64,000 nt of DNA from Numida meleagris (lineage: Eukaryota; Chordata; Aves; Galliformes; Numididae). A program made the translations under genes and the position numbers. Shown one piece after another: positions 1 to 11,270 of the stretch. Where the stretch lies: the NCBI RefSeq assembly GCF_002078875.1, contig NC_034411.1:56163464-56227463 (forward strand), read 5' to 3'. A model generated the notes under the pieces. It had not been told where the DNA came from. It saw only the letters and a list, made by a program, of their open reading frames with translations, and made no database searches. Position 1 is the stretch's first letter, and each line of letters begins with the position of its first letter.

Positions 1-2440
1 CTGTAGAGCAACATCAAAAACGTCACCTAATACATACAAGTAAAATGGAAAGCTTTTAATGTATATTGTATTGTGTGGGACTTCGATAGTTAAAACATCT
101 ACTGACTTTAAAAGAAAAAGAATTTATTTTTAATAACCATTTTTATTTACTTTTAAAAAGAGGAGCAGTTTATGCCTTCAGCAGAACTATGCCCTGAAAT
201 CTCAGGGGTGATTAAAGGGCCATGCCAAAGCTGAAAGGTTTCAAATATCAAACTATACTATTATGTCAGGGCCAGCAAGATCAATTAGCGCTTTTCAATG
301 ACAGAAAAGGTTAAGTTGGACACAGATTTACAGAATATTTAAAGCTAAAAATGGAAAACATCACGTAATTATTTAATACCACACGTTAAAAGTATATTTG
401 TAAACCTCTTAACTGATGAATAAATATCAAAGCTTTTCTTATGCTTGCTCAACACGAAAACTGTTTTTGTTGTGAAAAATGGCAAGGAGATTTATAGCAT
501 ATATCTATATACATTAGATGGTAATGTTAACACTGGATTCTCAAATACAAAGCAATACTTCAGACAGCCAAAGCTTCTGCTACCAGACCTGGTTTAGTGC
601 CGAACTCTTAAAAAGCTTTAAAAAACCCATGATAAATGGACAGATGTCTGTTTGCCTGATGCCCCTCTGCTCGCATGCTTCTTGCAAATCCTGACAACAC
701 TAAAAATGAATGGCAGTGAATAAGTAAACCAAATCCCATATTCAACTAAAAGACAAATAGAAAGTTACTAATTAGAAAAAGAAAAAAAACCAACAAAGCA
801 AAACAAATGAACAAAAAAAAAATAGTAATCTGTAAATTAATTCATCTCAAGTTTGGGAAAAAAAGTAAGCGTACAGCTTCTGCAACTGAAAGCCCTAGAG
901 CAACACTCACACCAGGAAACACTGGAACTTACATTTCAGCTCCTGGCATCACACAGATACTCACAGGAAGCACAGGTATGCTTGAAGTTAATCCAATACC
1001 TGTTAATATAAGCATCACTGCAGTAAACATCACTTGAACAAAGTACCATGCTATGATATCAAATAAAGTCAGTATAAAATTACCATAAGAGTGTACAAGA
1101 TGAAGAAAAAAAAAAGCACACTGTTGAGAACAGTGACTTGGATTATAGTTGTGTGATTCTGAATAAAAGTGAAGCAAGATTACTTTTGTTCAATGATAGA
1201 TTTCAAAATGTCTTTTTTTTAACGCTCACTTTATTTATTTCGTCAAGGAGTGATTTGAAATATTTACTACCAGACAGTACCTAATTTTAGGTTTTAAGTG
1301 CTTTAACAGCTCTATGAAATATGATCAGCAGCTGCAATATAGAAGTATGCTGAATAAACTCTCGTTGTAAAAAGGGAGACCTGTTCTACCTCGAGTTCAT
1401 AAAACCCTTACTTTCAAGAAAGAAAAAGATAACACGTAAAAAGTTAATAGTTACATCCTATGGTGTTTGACAGAAATTCCAGGAATTTCTTTCTTCTCTC
1501 TGAATTAGCTTTCGTATTTCATAGAGGAAAAAGTAGCTTGCGCTTTAACACTTGTACTGAACATCGTGCACCACCAGCAGCTCACCAAGGAGCCAGGTAC
1601 TTTTCCCATACCAAATTCCAGTGCTTAACATTGGCTGATTCTAGGACTAAAAAGTAGAACACAATATATGAAAGTCACATAAAGTTTGAACAGTAGCTCT
1701 CAAAGCTTGCATCAGAGGCTAAAAATATGCAACAGGATACTATCTATAGATGTATTTCTAGTTGCCTCGTTTGAAACATTTCAACTGGGAACTGCAATTA
1801 ACTGGGAACCCACCAGTTTCTTACCTATTAAATTCCTTCTTTAGAATGTATCTAACGCATTGGCATTATCCATGGGGCAGAATAAATTTCTATTACACAG
1901 GGTTGCAAAGACATTAATGCACAGAAATCCTGTGAGAGTAACCTTCAACTACATTTTTTAGCAATACAACGACATGCGCATAACTATGTATAACTGCATA
2001 TGCATTATCTGAACAAGGGCACGTGAAAGGTTGGTCAACAAATTCCTCTGTTAGTTTTATTAAACTGGATTGAAGACCATTTGGTAACATAAATACCAGA
2101 ATTTTCAAAAGAAAACAGGGCTACGCAGTTCAGATGGAGCCCAGCTAATGCCAGACGTCAAAACAGACAGGGAGAAGAGAGGGAAGTGTCAGTCTGTATC
2201 TCCAGTACTCACAGTACGATTCATTTTGTAGGTATGCAAACATTTCTTACTCGGCAGTGTTATGAGAAACACTAGCAGAAAAGAGTCAAAGCAGCGGTAA
2301 TCTTAGGGAAACGCTTTCTGAGCCTTAAGTAAATGAAACAATGATATAACCACACTCTTCAGATAACAAATAAATACTGAGGTCAGACCCAACACGATAT
2401 TTACGTACACAGAAGATGCTTACTTCGTACGCGTCCCTGC
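1..2440. other. Unique AT-rich flank, no confirmed gene
   Basis: AT-rich single-copy-looking DNA with no recognised repeat family. Frames are short and contain no domain I recognise. A possible minus-strand exon at 933-1050 is listed separately. A CACGTG E-box lies near 2020. The stretch lies next to the CpG island on its right, so it could be first-intron or upstream DNA depending on which strand is transcribed. Confidence 0.6.
933..1050 (-). other. Candidate internal exon with membrane-like peptide, unconfirmed
   Basis: On the minus strand a branch-point-like TACTGAC is followed by an acceptor ending ATAG at 1051-1054. After 118 bases there is a donor GAAAT|GTAAGT (exon end 933). The frame open across this exon is strongly hydrophobic: AWYFVQVMFTAVMLILTGIG reads like one membrane span, followed by a Pro- and Ser-containing segment. 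The exon would begin at the second codon base and end after two bases of a codon. If the gene starts at the CpG island around 3.8 kb, this would be its second exon. No family is recognised, and open frames of this length are expected by chance in 64 kb, so this is only a candidate. The same stretch in another frame ends in a stop. Confidence 0.15.
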
Positions 2441-3795
2441 ACAGCTGATTAGTTTATCTCGGACACACTTTCTGGTCTTAGCAATTCCATTCTGCTGTCC
2501 CACACACGTAAACAAACCCTCAGCAGACCGAAAATCCGGGTTCCTTACTGTTCTAGCACGATTTCATGCCGCAGTTCGGATCCCAGGTCGGTACGGCGCC
2601 TCTCGCGTGGGTGCAGCCGCCGGGCATGTCACACCGCCTGCCACCGCCGTGCCTCCGGGCGCTGCGCTCAGCCCGGCCGCGGGATAACGAGAGGACAGCA
2701 GCCGTGCACCTCCCTGGCTCTCAACAGCCGTTTCGCGAACGCAGATGAAACTTTAGATGCCAAAGGCTGATTGGCAGCGGCGCTGCCGAGGGACCCGCTC
2801 GCTTTTCGGGGGAAATCACCGCGGGCGCGACCCGGAGTGGGTGCGGGCTGCTCCCCGCCGCGGGTCCTCCGCCCGCGGTGACAGCCGGGGGGGAGAACCG
2901 ATGGCCGGCAGCCCGCTGGGTCTGAGCGCGGAGAATCCTGTTACCTCCGCGCGGATCAAGTGCACGCACGCACTCGGACGCTTCCCCACGTGGAACCGCT
3001 TCCAGACCAAAACATGGGGCCCCGTGTCGGGACCCCGTGCCGGGCTGAAGAGGAGAGAACGGGGGGACGGGGGAGCCCGTAAACTCCGTTTTGTCTGCCT
3101 GGAAACCGCAAGGAAAACAAACCGGGAGACGGGGAAGGGAGGGATCCCTCGGGGAGAGGAAACGGCAAGGAGCAAAACCAGGAGGCAGCCCCGGCCCGGC
3201 TCCCCTCGGACACCAGGGCCAGGGGCCGGAGAGCTCCGGCGTGCCCCGCCGGGCTGCGCTCGCCTCGGAACGCGGCTTCCCCGGCAGCGGCCGACGGTTC
3301 TGCCGAGGGCTGCGTCCCGCCCAGCAGAGCCCCCATCGACCCCGGGCCGGCAGCACCCCCGAGCGCTGCCGGGTGCCCCCGCGCCCCCGCTTTCCGCCAC
3401 GGCGGGGGCGGGCGGGAGGCGCACGCCGGGAACAATGCGGGGCAGCCGGCGCCCGGCCCCATCTTGGCCCGGCCGGAGCAGTTGGTCGAAGAGGGGCGAG
3501 GACAGAGCGGGACGGGTTGTCACCTGGGGAGAGGCACACAGCGCGGCAAAAAGCCCCAGCAGCGGTTTTTTCAACTAAACTCGCGTGGTGCCGTGGTGAG
3601 CACCCGACCCTGCCCCGTGCGGACGGCTCCGCGGGTCCTTCCCGTCAAGCTTGGTTCACAGCAATATATTTTTTGCCATCGGACTAACAAGAATATAACG
3701 CTAAGTAGCCCTGCACATCCGCACGGCCACACGCACAGGCGGCGGGGAACCGCTCTCCTCCACCTCTGCGGGAGGCGCGGGGAGGGAAGAGAGAC

Positions 3796-3804
3796 ACTCA
3801 CCTC
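3796..3804 (-). other. Strong candidate splice donor inside the CpG island
   Basis: Read on the minus strand the sequence is GAG|GTGAGT, a near-consensus vertebrate 5' splice site, with the exon ending at 3802. Its position inside the island fits the end of a first exon of a leftward-transcribed gene. A weaker plus-strand donor (GTG|GTGAGC) lies at 3592-3600, so direction is not settled. No start codon in a long frame is joined to it. Confidence 0.35.
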
Positions 3805-4009
3805 GCCGCCGGGATACGCCGCTACCTTGATTTTATGGCCGCTCCTTATTTATTTATTCTCGTCCCTTCTCCGAGCCGAGTTTCTCTTTTTGCACCGTTC
3901 CTCTGGCAAAACCGGGACATCCCCTCTACAAGTCCCCCCCCCCCTCCCCACACACAAATAAAGCGCAACTCAGAGCAGCCCGGGAGGGGAGACTCGGGGC
4001 GGGGGGGTA

Positions 4010-4032
4010 GACGGAGGAGGAGGAGAAGGAGG
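4010..4032 (+). repeat. GGA-rich purine microsatellite
   Basis: A short run of GGA/AGG triplets in the right half of the CpG island. Polypurine tracts like this are common near vertebrate promoters. No further function is apparent. Confidence 0.7.
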
Positions 4033-4399
4033 CTGGTACGGGGGAAGCCAAACACCCTTCGCACTTCAGCGAGCGCGCTCGTTGCCTCGCACGCAGAAAG
4101 TTTCCCTGGCGTGGGACGGGGCTAAGGAGAAGTAACCCCCTCCCTCCCGAAAAGGTCGCTACCTGGAGCGGGGAAGTGCGGGGCGAGCAGCGCGGGAGGC
4201 AGCGCTGACCCGGTACGGCCCTCCCGCGGCCCCAGGGCCCTACCCGCCCCGCACCCGCACCTTCACCGCGCCGGGCAGCTGCGGGAGCGGCGGTGGGAAC
4301 AGTGAGAGGAAAGGGCCGGAAGGCTCCGAAGAGTTCAGCCCTCAGCACTGACCCTTGCGGACACCGCAGGTCCCACACGGTCCCATTTGTTTGTTCTAG

Positions 4400-7300
4400 G
4401 ATGAACCCACACTGTAAAGCGGTTCTGGCGTTTGGGGAAGGTTGATTGTTTATGGGACCGATCAAGCTCTATGTAGAGGACCTGATTTTGTACCCTTTTA
4501 CCTGTTGCATTTCTCTCCTTCCTCCCGAGCTCATTAGCGAGGATGGAGAGGAAGCCCTGTCTTGCTTCAAAACTGAGCGCTTTTGTGCTTGGCTCCCTTT
4601 GCTACCTCGTGTAGGAAAGGGGAGGAAGAACCCCAATTACCCAGTCACTTTTCACCCTCCTACCATTAACTATGTATTATCTCTTCTGGATTTCTCTGGG
4701 TAGACTGGTTGGCTCCTCTATCAACCAGTTGCATCACCCTCTGTCTGTCACATAATTCAGCTCTTCCAAGGGCTTAAGTCAAAAATTCAGAAGCAGAGTG
4801 AAAAGTTAGGCCCTACAGCTGGAGAGAACACCAGCTGTGTTCAGAGAAGTGTCTTGAATGTCACAAGCTTTTGAGGTCAGTGAGTCACGTGAAAAGAGGG
4901 AAAAATCACAGATTCCTGAAGATTCTTTCCTACCTATCTTCCATTTGCTCACTTTTGCATCTGGTGATGCTATTCAATGCATAACTGAAGTTGTCTGCCT
5001 TTGAATTTCATAATTTGCATTCAGTGAATCATACTAACAGGGCCATCTTTCTCCTAAAGAATTTCAGACGTAAGATGACTAAATCCTCATGAAAACAAGT
5101 CTATAAAAACCCTGTATTTGCTGTCTTGGGAGAGTCGCCACTCAGAAAGAGAACAGACGTGGAAAACTTTGACCTACACAAATACAGCTAGAAAAACATT
5201 TAAACTCAAAGAGCCCCCAAAAGCCAACCTTCAAATTGACATAGTGTAGGACAAGCCAGAAAAATGAGGTGAAGTTTGAAACCGAAAGCTTAGAGAGCAA
5301 CTGGCGACTCAGATTTGCAGAAAATAATTGCAATCGACAGAGCCACCGGCTATGGCTCATGCCAGCACCCATCTTGCTAACAGACTCCTTCTGCAGGAGC
5401 ACGTGCTAACAGCCTGCTCCTTTCAAGAAGGCTTTTGTACACAGCACCATTCTGAGATGAGGCTCTTGAACATGGCCATGAAGGTTTTCTGAAGTCTGGA
5501 TTCCTTCCACCTTACTTCAGTGAAGCAAATTCCTGTTCCAGGGAACAGACACTCAATAACATGGCTTGTTTTAATAGATGTATCACTTTAAAGTGAACTT
5601 TTAACCATCTGTTGCACCCACTCTTAAAATGTAAGATGCGGCTGACTTAAAAAGATGATGTATGATTTTCATTCAATGTAACAGGTTTCAGACTGAGGAG
5701 GGATGGGAGAATGGCACAGCTGCTTCGTGGGACAGACACAGAGGACACCTCCCAGCCTGGAGCCTGGCCTTGCTGCCTTTGAACCACCTCGCTGTTTTGC
5801 TATTGATTTCAGAGAGAGCAGGCAGGGTCATGCTCAAAACTAATGGTCCTTTGGCAGGTTCACTGAAGGAAGTCCTACATAGGACTCATAACAGAACACT
5901 AATTTTACAATTTTATAGTAAAATGCTGCCAGGTAGTAATTGGATGACAGTTTTGGTTATGTTGGCATTGCCAGGCTGAAGTAAGTTTCAGCGCTTAGTG
6001 GAAGCAATCTCAGTGGGCTGTAAGTCCAAAATCTAGTGCGATCCACTGGCTCTTATAACTGACTCTGTGTGACCATATAGAGCCCTGCACGGAGAAGGTC
6101 ATGCTAGAAATAGTCCTAACGGAGCCCAAGGAAGGCTGTAGGATCCACTTTTACACAAGAATAGAAGAATAATACCTTATCCATTTAAAGCAACATGGGA
6201 ATGTAAGTAGGCAGGATGTAATTATCTAGATTGGTATTTGGCCAGGCACTCCTACACTTGCAAAAAGTGCCATAGGGTTTAATGACCACAAGTGTTCAGT
6301 ATCCTTGGTTATACCTCTTGTATAAAGACAGCACTGTGATCATATATACTTTGTGCTGGTTCAATACTGAGTCAGCAGAAGAATGTTGAACAAATACCCA
6401 TTCATACAGTACCTTGGAATTTCCTTAGAGGTCTTCTATGCAAGTACTATAGGCCCTACCCTCCTTACCTGGTGAAATCTAATGAATCATAAATAGTATG
6501 GTTCTGGATGACTATGTTTGCATATGTATCTACAAACAGAAAGGATTTTAGAATCTTTATAAATAATTTGAAGTGAAACCAATGTACCTTCCTGGATTGC
6601 ATCTCAGTAACAAAAGGGGATTTTTGTTTGATTGGCTGACTTTATTATTTAAGCATGGGATTATACTTAGATATTCTAAGAAAACTGAGTGACTGACTGT
6701 TACTATTTTGATAAAGTATCATTACTATGATTTACTGAAGTGCCTACCATATTTCACACCTGGCTGATCTACCTGTTCTGAATTTTGTTTTACAAAACAG
6801 GGCTTTGAATGAAACACGGCCACTTATTTTCAGGATCAAGTATGAGATCCACGAGTGAATTAATTAGGCTAAGTTTGTTGACCTGTATACTTAAGGTTAT
6901 TATTTGGTGTTTCATGGCTTTATAATCATAAAAAAAAAAAAGAATGAATAAGGGTTATTTTGCCATGGTTATCAGATTTCAAGTTTATAAAGAAAGCAAC
7001 CCACCCTTTTCAGTAATTCAACATCCAGGGTTCAGCTGTGGGTTCGAAAGCAGGTTACAACTGGCTACTCATTGTGAGCCAAAGTGCCAACTGTGCCTTT
7101 AAGTATGTTATATAACCTATTTTTTGGTTTCAGTTTTCAAGCATGCCATCATTTAAGTGTTATTTAGATTTCCGTATTTTTTTTTTAATCCAAACAAACC
7201 TGACCTCAATCATAAGGTTCCATGGCTCCAAATAGCAGAGCTTTTCTAATATTTTATTTTGAGTGCCTATGTTCAATACTTCATCACATAGATATGTGCT

Positions 7301-8440
7301 GTGGACAGTGCCAAACGCGGTGCCAGGGGTGTCCTCAGTTATCTCCTGTGCTTACCAGGAGAGGGCTCTGCTCCGCATCCTGCAGACAGACACAAGTCCC
7401 ACTGAAGTTAGCGGACGTTCTTTCCTTAAAGCTTGCTTGAAATAAAGCCGGCTAGGTGCGAACTTGCATTTGGCTGTATGGGTAGAATAAAGTGTGCAGA
7501 ATAATTCTAGTTTGCATCCTGCAATTATACCAGGATCCCTGCAGCAAGACACCATTCCTTCACATTTCATGGAAGTTTCATGGATGAACTGTATGCAGTT
7601 TACCCACAAAAAAATGCTAATTCATATCTTTTTATGATGGATCACACCTTCCGTTTCCCTGTGGTACACCAAAACCATGCCTGCACTAATTAGAGATAGC
7701 AGACAAATCTGCTAGCATTCTTGGCATTGCTTTTGCTCTCACCAGTTAGTGTTCTCCTAAAAAACACCCTGGTGCAGTTTAGGCTGCAGGAGCAGCCAAG
7801 GACCTGGAGCTATCTCCGGAGCATCCATTCAATTTAGTTTATAAGGAGAGTTTTCACCTTACAGAAACAGTGCTGTGGCAGATAGCTTCAGAGCAGAGAG
7901 GCAACTATTTCCCAGACAATTTCCAAGTGCAGATGCGGCCTAGGAGTCACTCTTAGATCTGTTCAGGTCAGCACTGTCAGGCTGTTGCTGTGGAGGCTGA
8001 GCTGCTGGGCCCAGGGTAACCTTGCCTCCATAGAGCATCTGCACACGGGAGGCCATGGGCATGCCCTGGATCCATCCCTGATTCTTCTGGCAGCCAAGCC
8101 TTGTCCCAGATTTCATTTTGTCACAGATAAAACAAAGAGCAATCCTTGCGTGATTTATTAAAATGTGAGCATTTAAATCTGCTTCATTAAACATTAGTTC
8201 TGCTGCTCAGTGTAATTCCCTTGTATTTGCTTTCTAATCAGTTTCATGTTTAATATAGTTTCCTTCCTTTCTGTTTACTTGTAGGAATTTTCATCCATCC
8301 AGAATCCTCTTTGCTTATTTATATACATTTACAACAGAGTAATTTTGATATAGCCACTGCTCTATTTAAAGATTAAAAGCAGGTAAATCTATTTAAGACA
8401 TCTTCATATTCTGTGAGATATAAAATCCAACTTTTTTGAA
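4400..8440. other. Unique DNA to the right of the CpG island
   Basis: AT-rich single-copy-looking DNA with no recognised repeat. A palindromic GTCACGTGA E-box (TFEB/USF type) is at 4884-4892, about 500 bases outside the island. A minus-strand frame at 7940-8194 ends in a Gln/Pro then Ser/Asp-rich tail (AQPPQQQPDSADLNRSKSDS) and looks somewhat protein-like. It has no clear acceptor and no recognised family, and its length is within chance. Confidence 0.55.
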
Positions 8441-8822
8441 TCAGAATCATAGAATCATCAAGGTTGGAAAAGACCTCCAAGATCATCTAGTCCAACTGTC
8501 CACCTACCACCACCATTTCCCCACTAAATTATATCTCTTAGTACAACATCTAAATGCTTATTGAACACCTCCAGGGACAGTGACTCAACCACCTCTCTGG
8601 GCAGCCCATTCCAGCACCTGACCACTCTTTTCGAGAAGAAATTTTTCCCAATACCAAACTGGAACCTCCCCTGCTGCAATTTGAGGACATGCCCTCTAGT
8701 CTTATCACTAGTTATGTGGGAGAAGAGGCCAATCTTCTTTCAGGTCTTTGTAGAGAGCAATAAGTTCTCCTCTGAGCCTCCTCTTCTCCAGACTAAACAA
8801 TCCTAGTTCCCTCAGCTGCTCC

Positions 8823-9438
8823 TCATAAGACATGTGCTCCAGACCTCTCACCAGCTTTGTTGTTTCTCTCTGGACACACTCTAAGACCTAGATGTCTTTC
8901 TTGTAGTGAGAGACCAAAAAACTGAACGCAGTACTCGAGGTGCAGCCTCACCAGAGCTGAGTACAGGTGGATGATCACCTGCCTACTCCTGCTGGCAACA
9001 CTATTTCTGATACAAGCCAGGATACCATTGGCCTTCTTGTTTACCTGGGCACACTGCTGGCTCATGTTCAGCTGAGCATCGACCAGCCACTTCCAGGTCC
9101 ATTTCCTCCACAGTCTTCCAGCCACTCTGCCCCAAGCCTGTAGCATTGCCTGGGGTTGTTGTAGCCAAAGCACAGGACCCAGCACTTTGTCTTGCTGAAC
9201 TTCGTCCCATTGCACAGCAATCCAGCCTGTCCAGATCCCTCTGAAGGGCCTTCCTATCTTCAGGCAGGTCAACACTTCCTCCCAACTTGGTGTCATTTGC
9301 AAACTTACTGAGGGTGTACTCAATCCCCTCATCCAGGTCATCAGTAAAGATATTAAACAGGACAGGCCTCAGTGACAATCCCTGGGGAACACCACTCGTG
9401 ACCAGTTGCCAGCTGGATTTAACACCATTCACCACCAC
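8823..9438 (-). pseudogene. CR1 ORF2 reverse transcriptase C-terminal remnant
   Basis: Two overlapping frames together carry the polymerase core and the C-terminal region of the CR1 ORF2 protein. 9438-9001 has [20 protein letters not shown] and then [11 protein letters not shown]. 9341-8823 carries the downstream part with [20 protein letters not shown] and [19 protein letters not shown]. The first aspartate of the catalytic FADD pair is replaced by Asn, and at least one frameshift separates the two pieces. In an intact CR1 this protein copies the element's RNA at the target site. This copy cannot do so. Confidence 0.9.
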
Positions 9439-9471
9439 TCTCTGGGCCCAGCCCTCCAGCCGGTTCTTTAC

Positions 9472-9657
9472 TCAGCAAAGGGTGTACCTTTCCAAGCCAC
9501 GGGCTGCCAGCCTCCCCAGGAGAATGCTGTGGGAGACAGCATCAAAGGCTTTGCTGAAGTTTAGGCAGACAACATCAACAGCCTTTCCTTCATCCACCAG
9601 GGGGGTCACTTGATGATAGAAGGAAATTAGGTTGGTCAAGCAAGACCTGCCTTTCAT
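9472..9657 (-). pseudogene. CR1 ORF2 reverse transcriptase, palm fragment
   Basis: The frame contains LNFSKAFDAVSHSILLGRLA, the first catalytic motif region of the polymerase (the aspartate of KAFD is kept), preceded by a segment common to CR1 elements (LTNLISFYHQVTPLVDEGKA). A stop or frameshift separates it from the frame at 9438-9001. It is part of the same element. Confidence 0.9.
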
Positions 9658-9702
9658 GAACCTATGCTGTCTAGGCCTGATCCCCCAGTTGTCCTACGCA
9701 TG

Positions 9703-10346
9703 TCATGTGATATCACTCAAAATTATCTGTTCCATAACCTTACCTGGCACCAAGGTCAGGCTGAGAGGCCTGTAGTTCCCTGGATCCTCCTTACAACCCT
9801 CCTTGTAGATGGGAGTCACGCTGGCAAACCTCCAATCCTCTGGGACCTCTCCAGTCGACCAGGACTGTTGATAGACGGTGGAAAGCCACTTGGCAGTCAC
9901 CTCTACCAGCTCCCTCACACCCTTTGACGGATCCCATCTGGCCCCGTGGACGTGTGATAGTGCAGGTGGAGTAGTAGGTCTCTAACTGTTTCTACCTGAA
10001 TTGTGGGGAGATTATTCTGCTCCCCATCCCAGACTCCCAGGTCAGGGTGTAGGGTACCCTGAGGATAAGTGGTATGACTATTAAAGACAGATGTAAAGAA
10101 GGCATTGAGAGCCTCAGTCTTTTCCTTATTCTCAGTGGTCATGTTCCCCACCATATCCAGGAGAGGATGGAGGTTGTCCTTAGCCCTCCTCTTACTGTTA
10201 ATACACTTGTAAAGAAGTCTTTTGTTCTCTTTTACTACAGTGCCCAGGTTGAGTTCAAGCTGGGCTTTTGCCTCTCTAATTTTCTCCCTGCATACCCGAA
10301 CAACTTCTTTGTACTCTCTCTGAGTTGCCAGTCCCATCTTCCTCAT
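9703..10346 (-). pseudogene. CR1 ORF2 region between endonuclease and polymerase
   Basis: Two frames (10346-9915 and 9918-9703) overlap by a few bases and are offset by a shift. The first has the linker with the conserved TGPDGI at its end. The second continues with VTAKWLSTVYQQSWSTGEVP and ITPIYKEGCKEDPGNYRPLS, the classical N-terminal fingers of non-LTR reverse transcriptases (one residue before PIYKEG differs in this copy: VTPIYKEG). It shows decay typical of an old insertion. Confidence 0.88.
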
Positions 10347-10672
10347 GATGTAGACTCTCTTTTTCTCGTAGAGTCTCAGAAAAAGTTAATCCATGCCAGT
10401 CTTCTTCCACACTGGCTCATCTTATGGGACAGGGGAACTGCCTGCTCCAGTGCCTCTAAGACTTTCTTCTTGAGGAGCATCCAGCCTTCCTGGGCTCCTT
10501 TACCCTTCAGGACTGAATCCAAAGGGACCTGCTCTTCAGCATCCTGAATAGTTCAAAGTCCACGGTAGCAGTTTTGCTGCCCCCCCTCCTGACTTCACCA
10601 AGAATTGAGAACTCTACCATTTCATGGCAGAGCTTGTGGTAGGTTTCGTGGAGTTCTATAATCTTCGCCCAT

Positions 10673-11269
10673 TCAGCTCCCAACCTCCACATCTCCCACC
10701 AGCCCTTCTCTGTTTGTGAACAGCAGGTATATTGGGGCACCTCCCCTGGTAGGCTCTCTTATCAGCTGCATCAGGAAGTTGTCTTCCACACACTCTAGAA
10801 ACCTTCTAGACTGCTTCTTCTGCACTGTATTATATTTCCAGTATATATCAGGGAAGTTGAAGTACCCCATGAGAACAAGGGCTGCTAATTGCACAGCTTC
10901 TGCCAGCTGCTCATAGAATGCCTCATCCATCTCTTCATCTTGGTTAGGGGGTCTATAAGAGACCCTCACCGGGATGTCCACATTGTTGTCCCTCCCCCTG
11001 ATCCTTACCCATAGAGACCCAACATTATCACCATCAGCCCCAAGCTCAACAACATTGAAACACTCTTTAACATAGAGAGCCATGCCACCGCTCCTCTTTC
11101 CTTGCCTATCCCTTCTGAAGAGCTTACAGCTATCCACTGCAGCATTATAACCATCCATTGCAGAAACTGAAAATAGTTTTTGCTCACGTATATAGGTAGT
11201 ATAAACCAAAGACATGGTAGAATCTGTCGGAATAGTCACTACTTCGAAATGATCTGTATAAGTGAGCAC
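10673..11269 (-). pseudogene. CR1 ORF2 apurinic-type endonuclease remnant
   Basis: The frame matches the middle and end of the APE-like endonuclease of CR1 from about 11170 leftward: KLFRRDRQGKRSGGMALYVK, LWVRIRGRDNN, VSYRPPNQDEEMDEAFYEQL and LVLMGYFNFPDIYWK. The catalytic aspartate of GDFN is Tyr. The N-terminal part of the domain is absent. Residues encoded to the right of about 11170 do not resemble CR1 and are probably flanking DNA that happens to be open. In an active element this enzyme nicks the genomic target. Confidence 0.85.
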
Positions 11270-11270
11270 T

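Larger units (their letters stand above)
2560..4390. promoter_or_regulatory. CpG island, probable promoter and first-exon region
   Basis: This is the only long stretch in the window with very high G+C and dense CpG dinucleotides. Visible elements are an NF-Y-type CCAAT box read on the minus strand (CTGCCAATCAG, 2767-2777), clustered GC boxes around 3401-3418 (GGGGGCGGGCGGG), a YY1-like AAGATGG on the minus strand near 3460-3466, and a C-tract at 3933-3949. In bird genomes such islands normally mark the 5' end of a gene. Long overlapping open frames on both strands here result from the low stop-codon density of GC-rich DNA, and none has recognisable domains. The gene served, and whether the promoter is bidirectional, cannot be read from the window. 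Confidence 0.85.
8441..11270 (-). mobile_element. CR1 LINE, long 5'-truncated copy with dead ORF2
   Basis: This is a non-LTR retrotransposon of the CR1 clade on the minus strand. The left edge shows the CR1 3' terminus (tandem AGAATCATAGAATCATC, read antisense), followed by the 3' UTR and ORF2. From right to left the endonuclease remnant covers 11170-10673 (LFRRDRQGKRSGGMALYVKE, then VSYRPPNQDEE). The reverse transcriptase remnant covers about 10346-9001 ([37 protein letters not shown]). The frame is broken into at least six pieces by shifts and stops. The endonuclease GDFN motif reads GYFN (codon at 10862-10864) and the polymerase FADD box reads FAND (9292-9303), so both catalytic centres have lost an aspartate. 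The 5' part (ORF1 and start of the endonuclease) is missing, the usual outcome of incomplete reverse transcription. The exact 5' edge, between 11160 and 11280, is uncertain. Confidence 0.93.

Noticed and set aside
2566..4465. Long overlapping open frames on both strands of the CpG island, up to 273 codons
   Set aside because: They overlap each other in several frames and strands, carry no domain and are rich in Pro/Arg/Gly/Ala, as expected when GC-rich DNA is translated in any frame.
7025..7065. GGTTCGAAAGC resembling a tRNA B box
   Set aside because: No A box at the right distance and no cloverleaf can be drawn around it.
9287..9927. Plus-strand open frames across the CR1 copy
   Set aside because: They are antisense shadows of the CR1 ORF2 on the minus strand.
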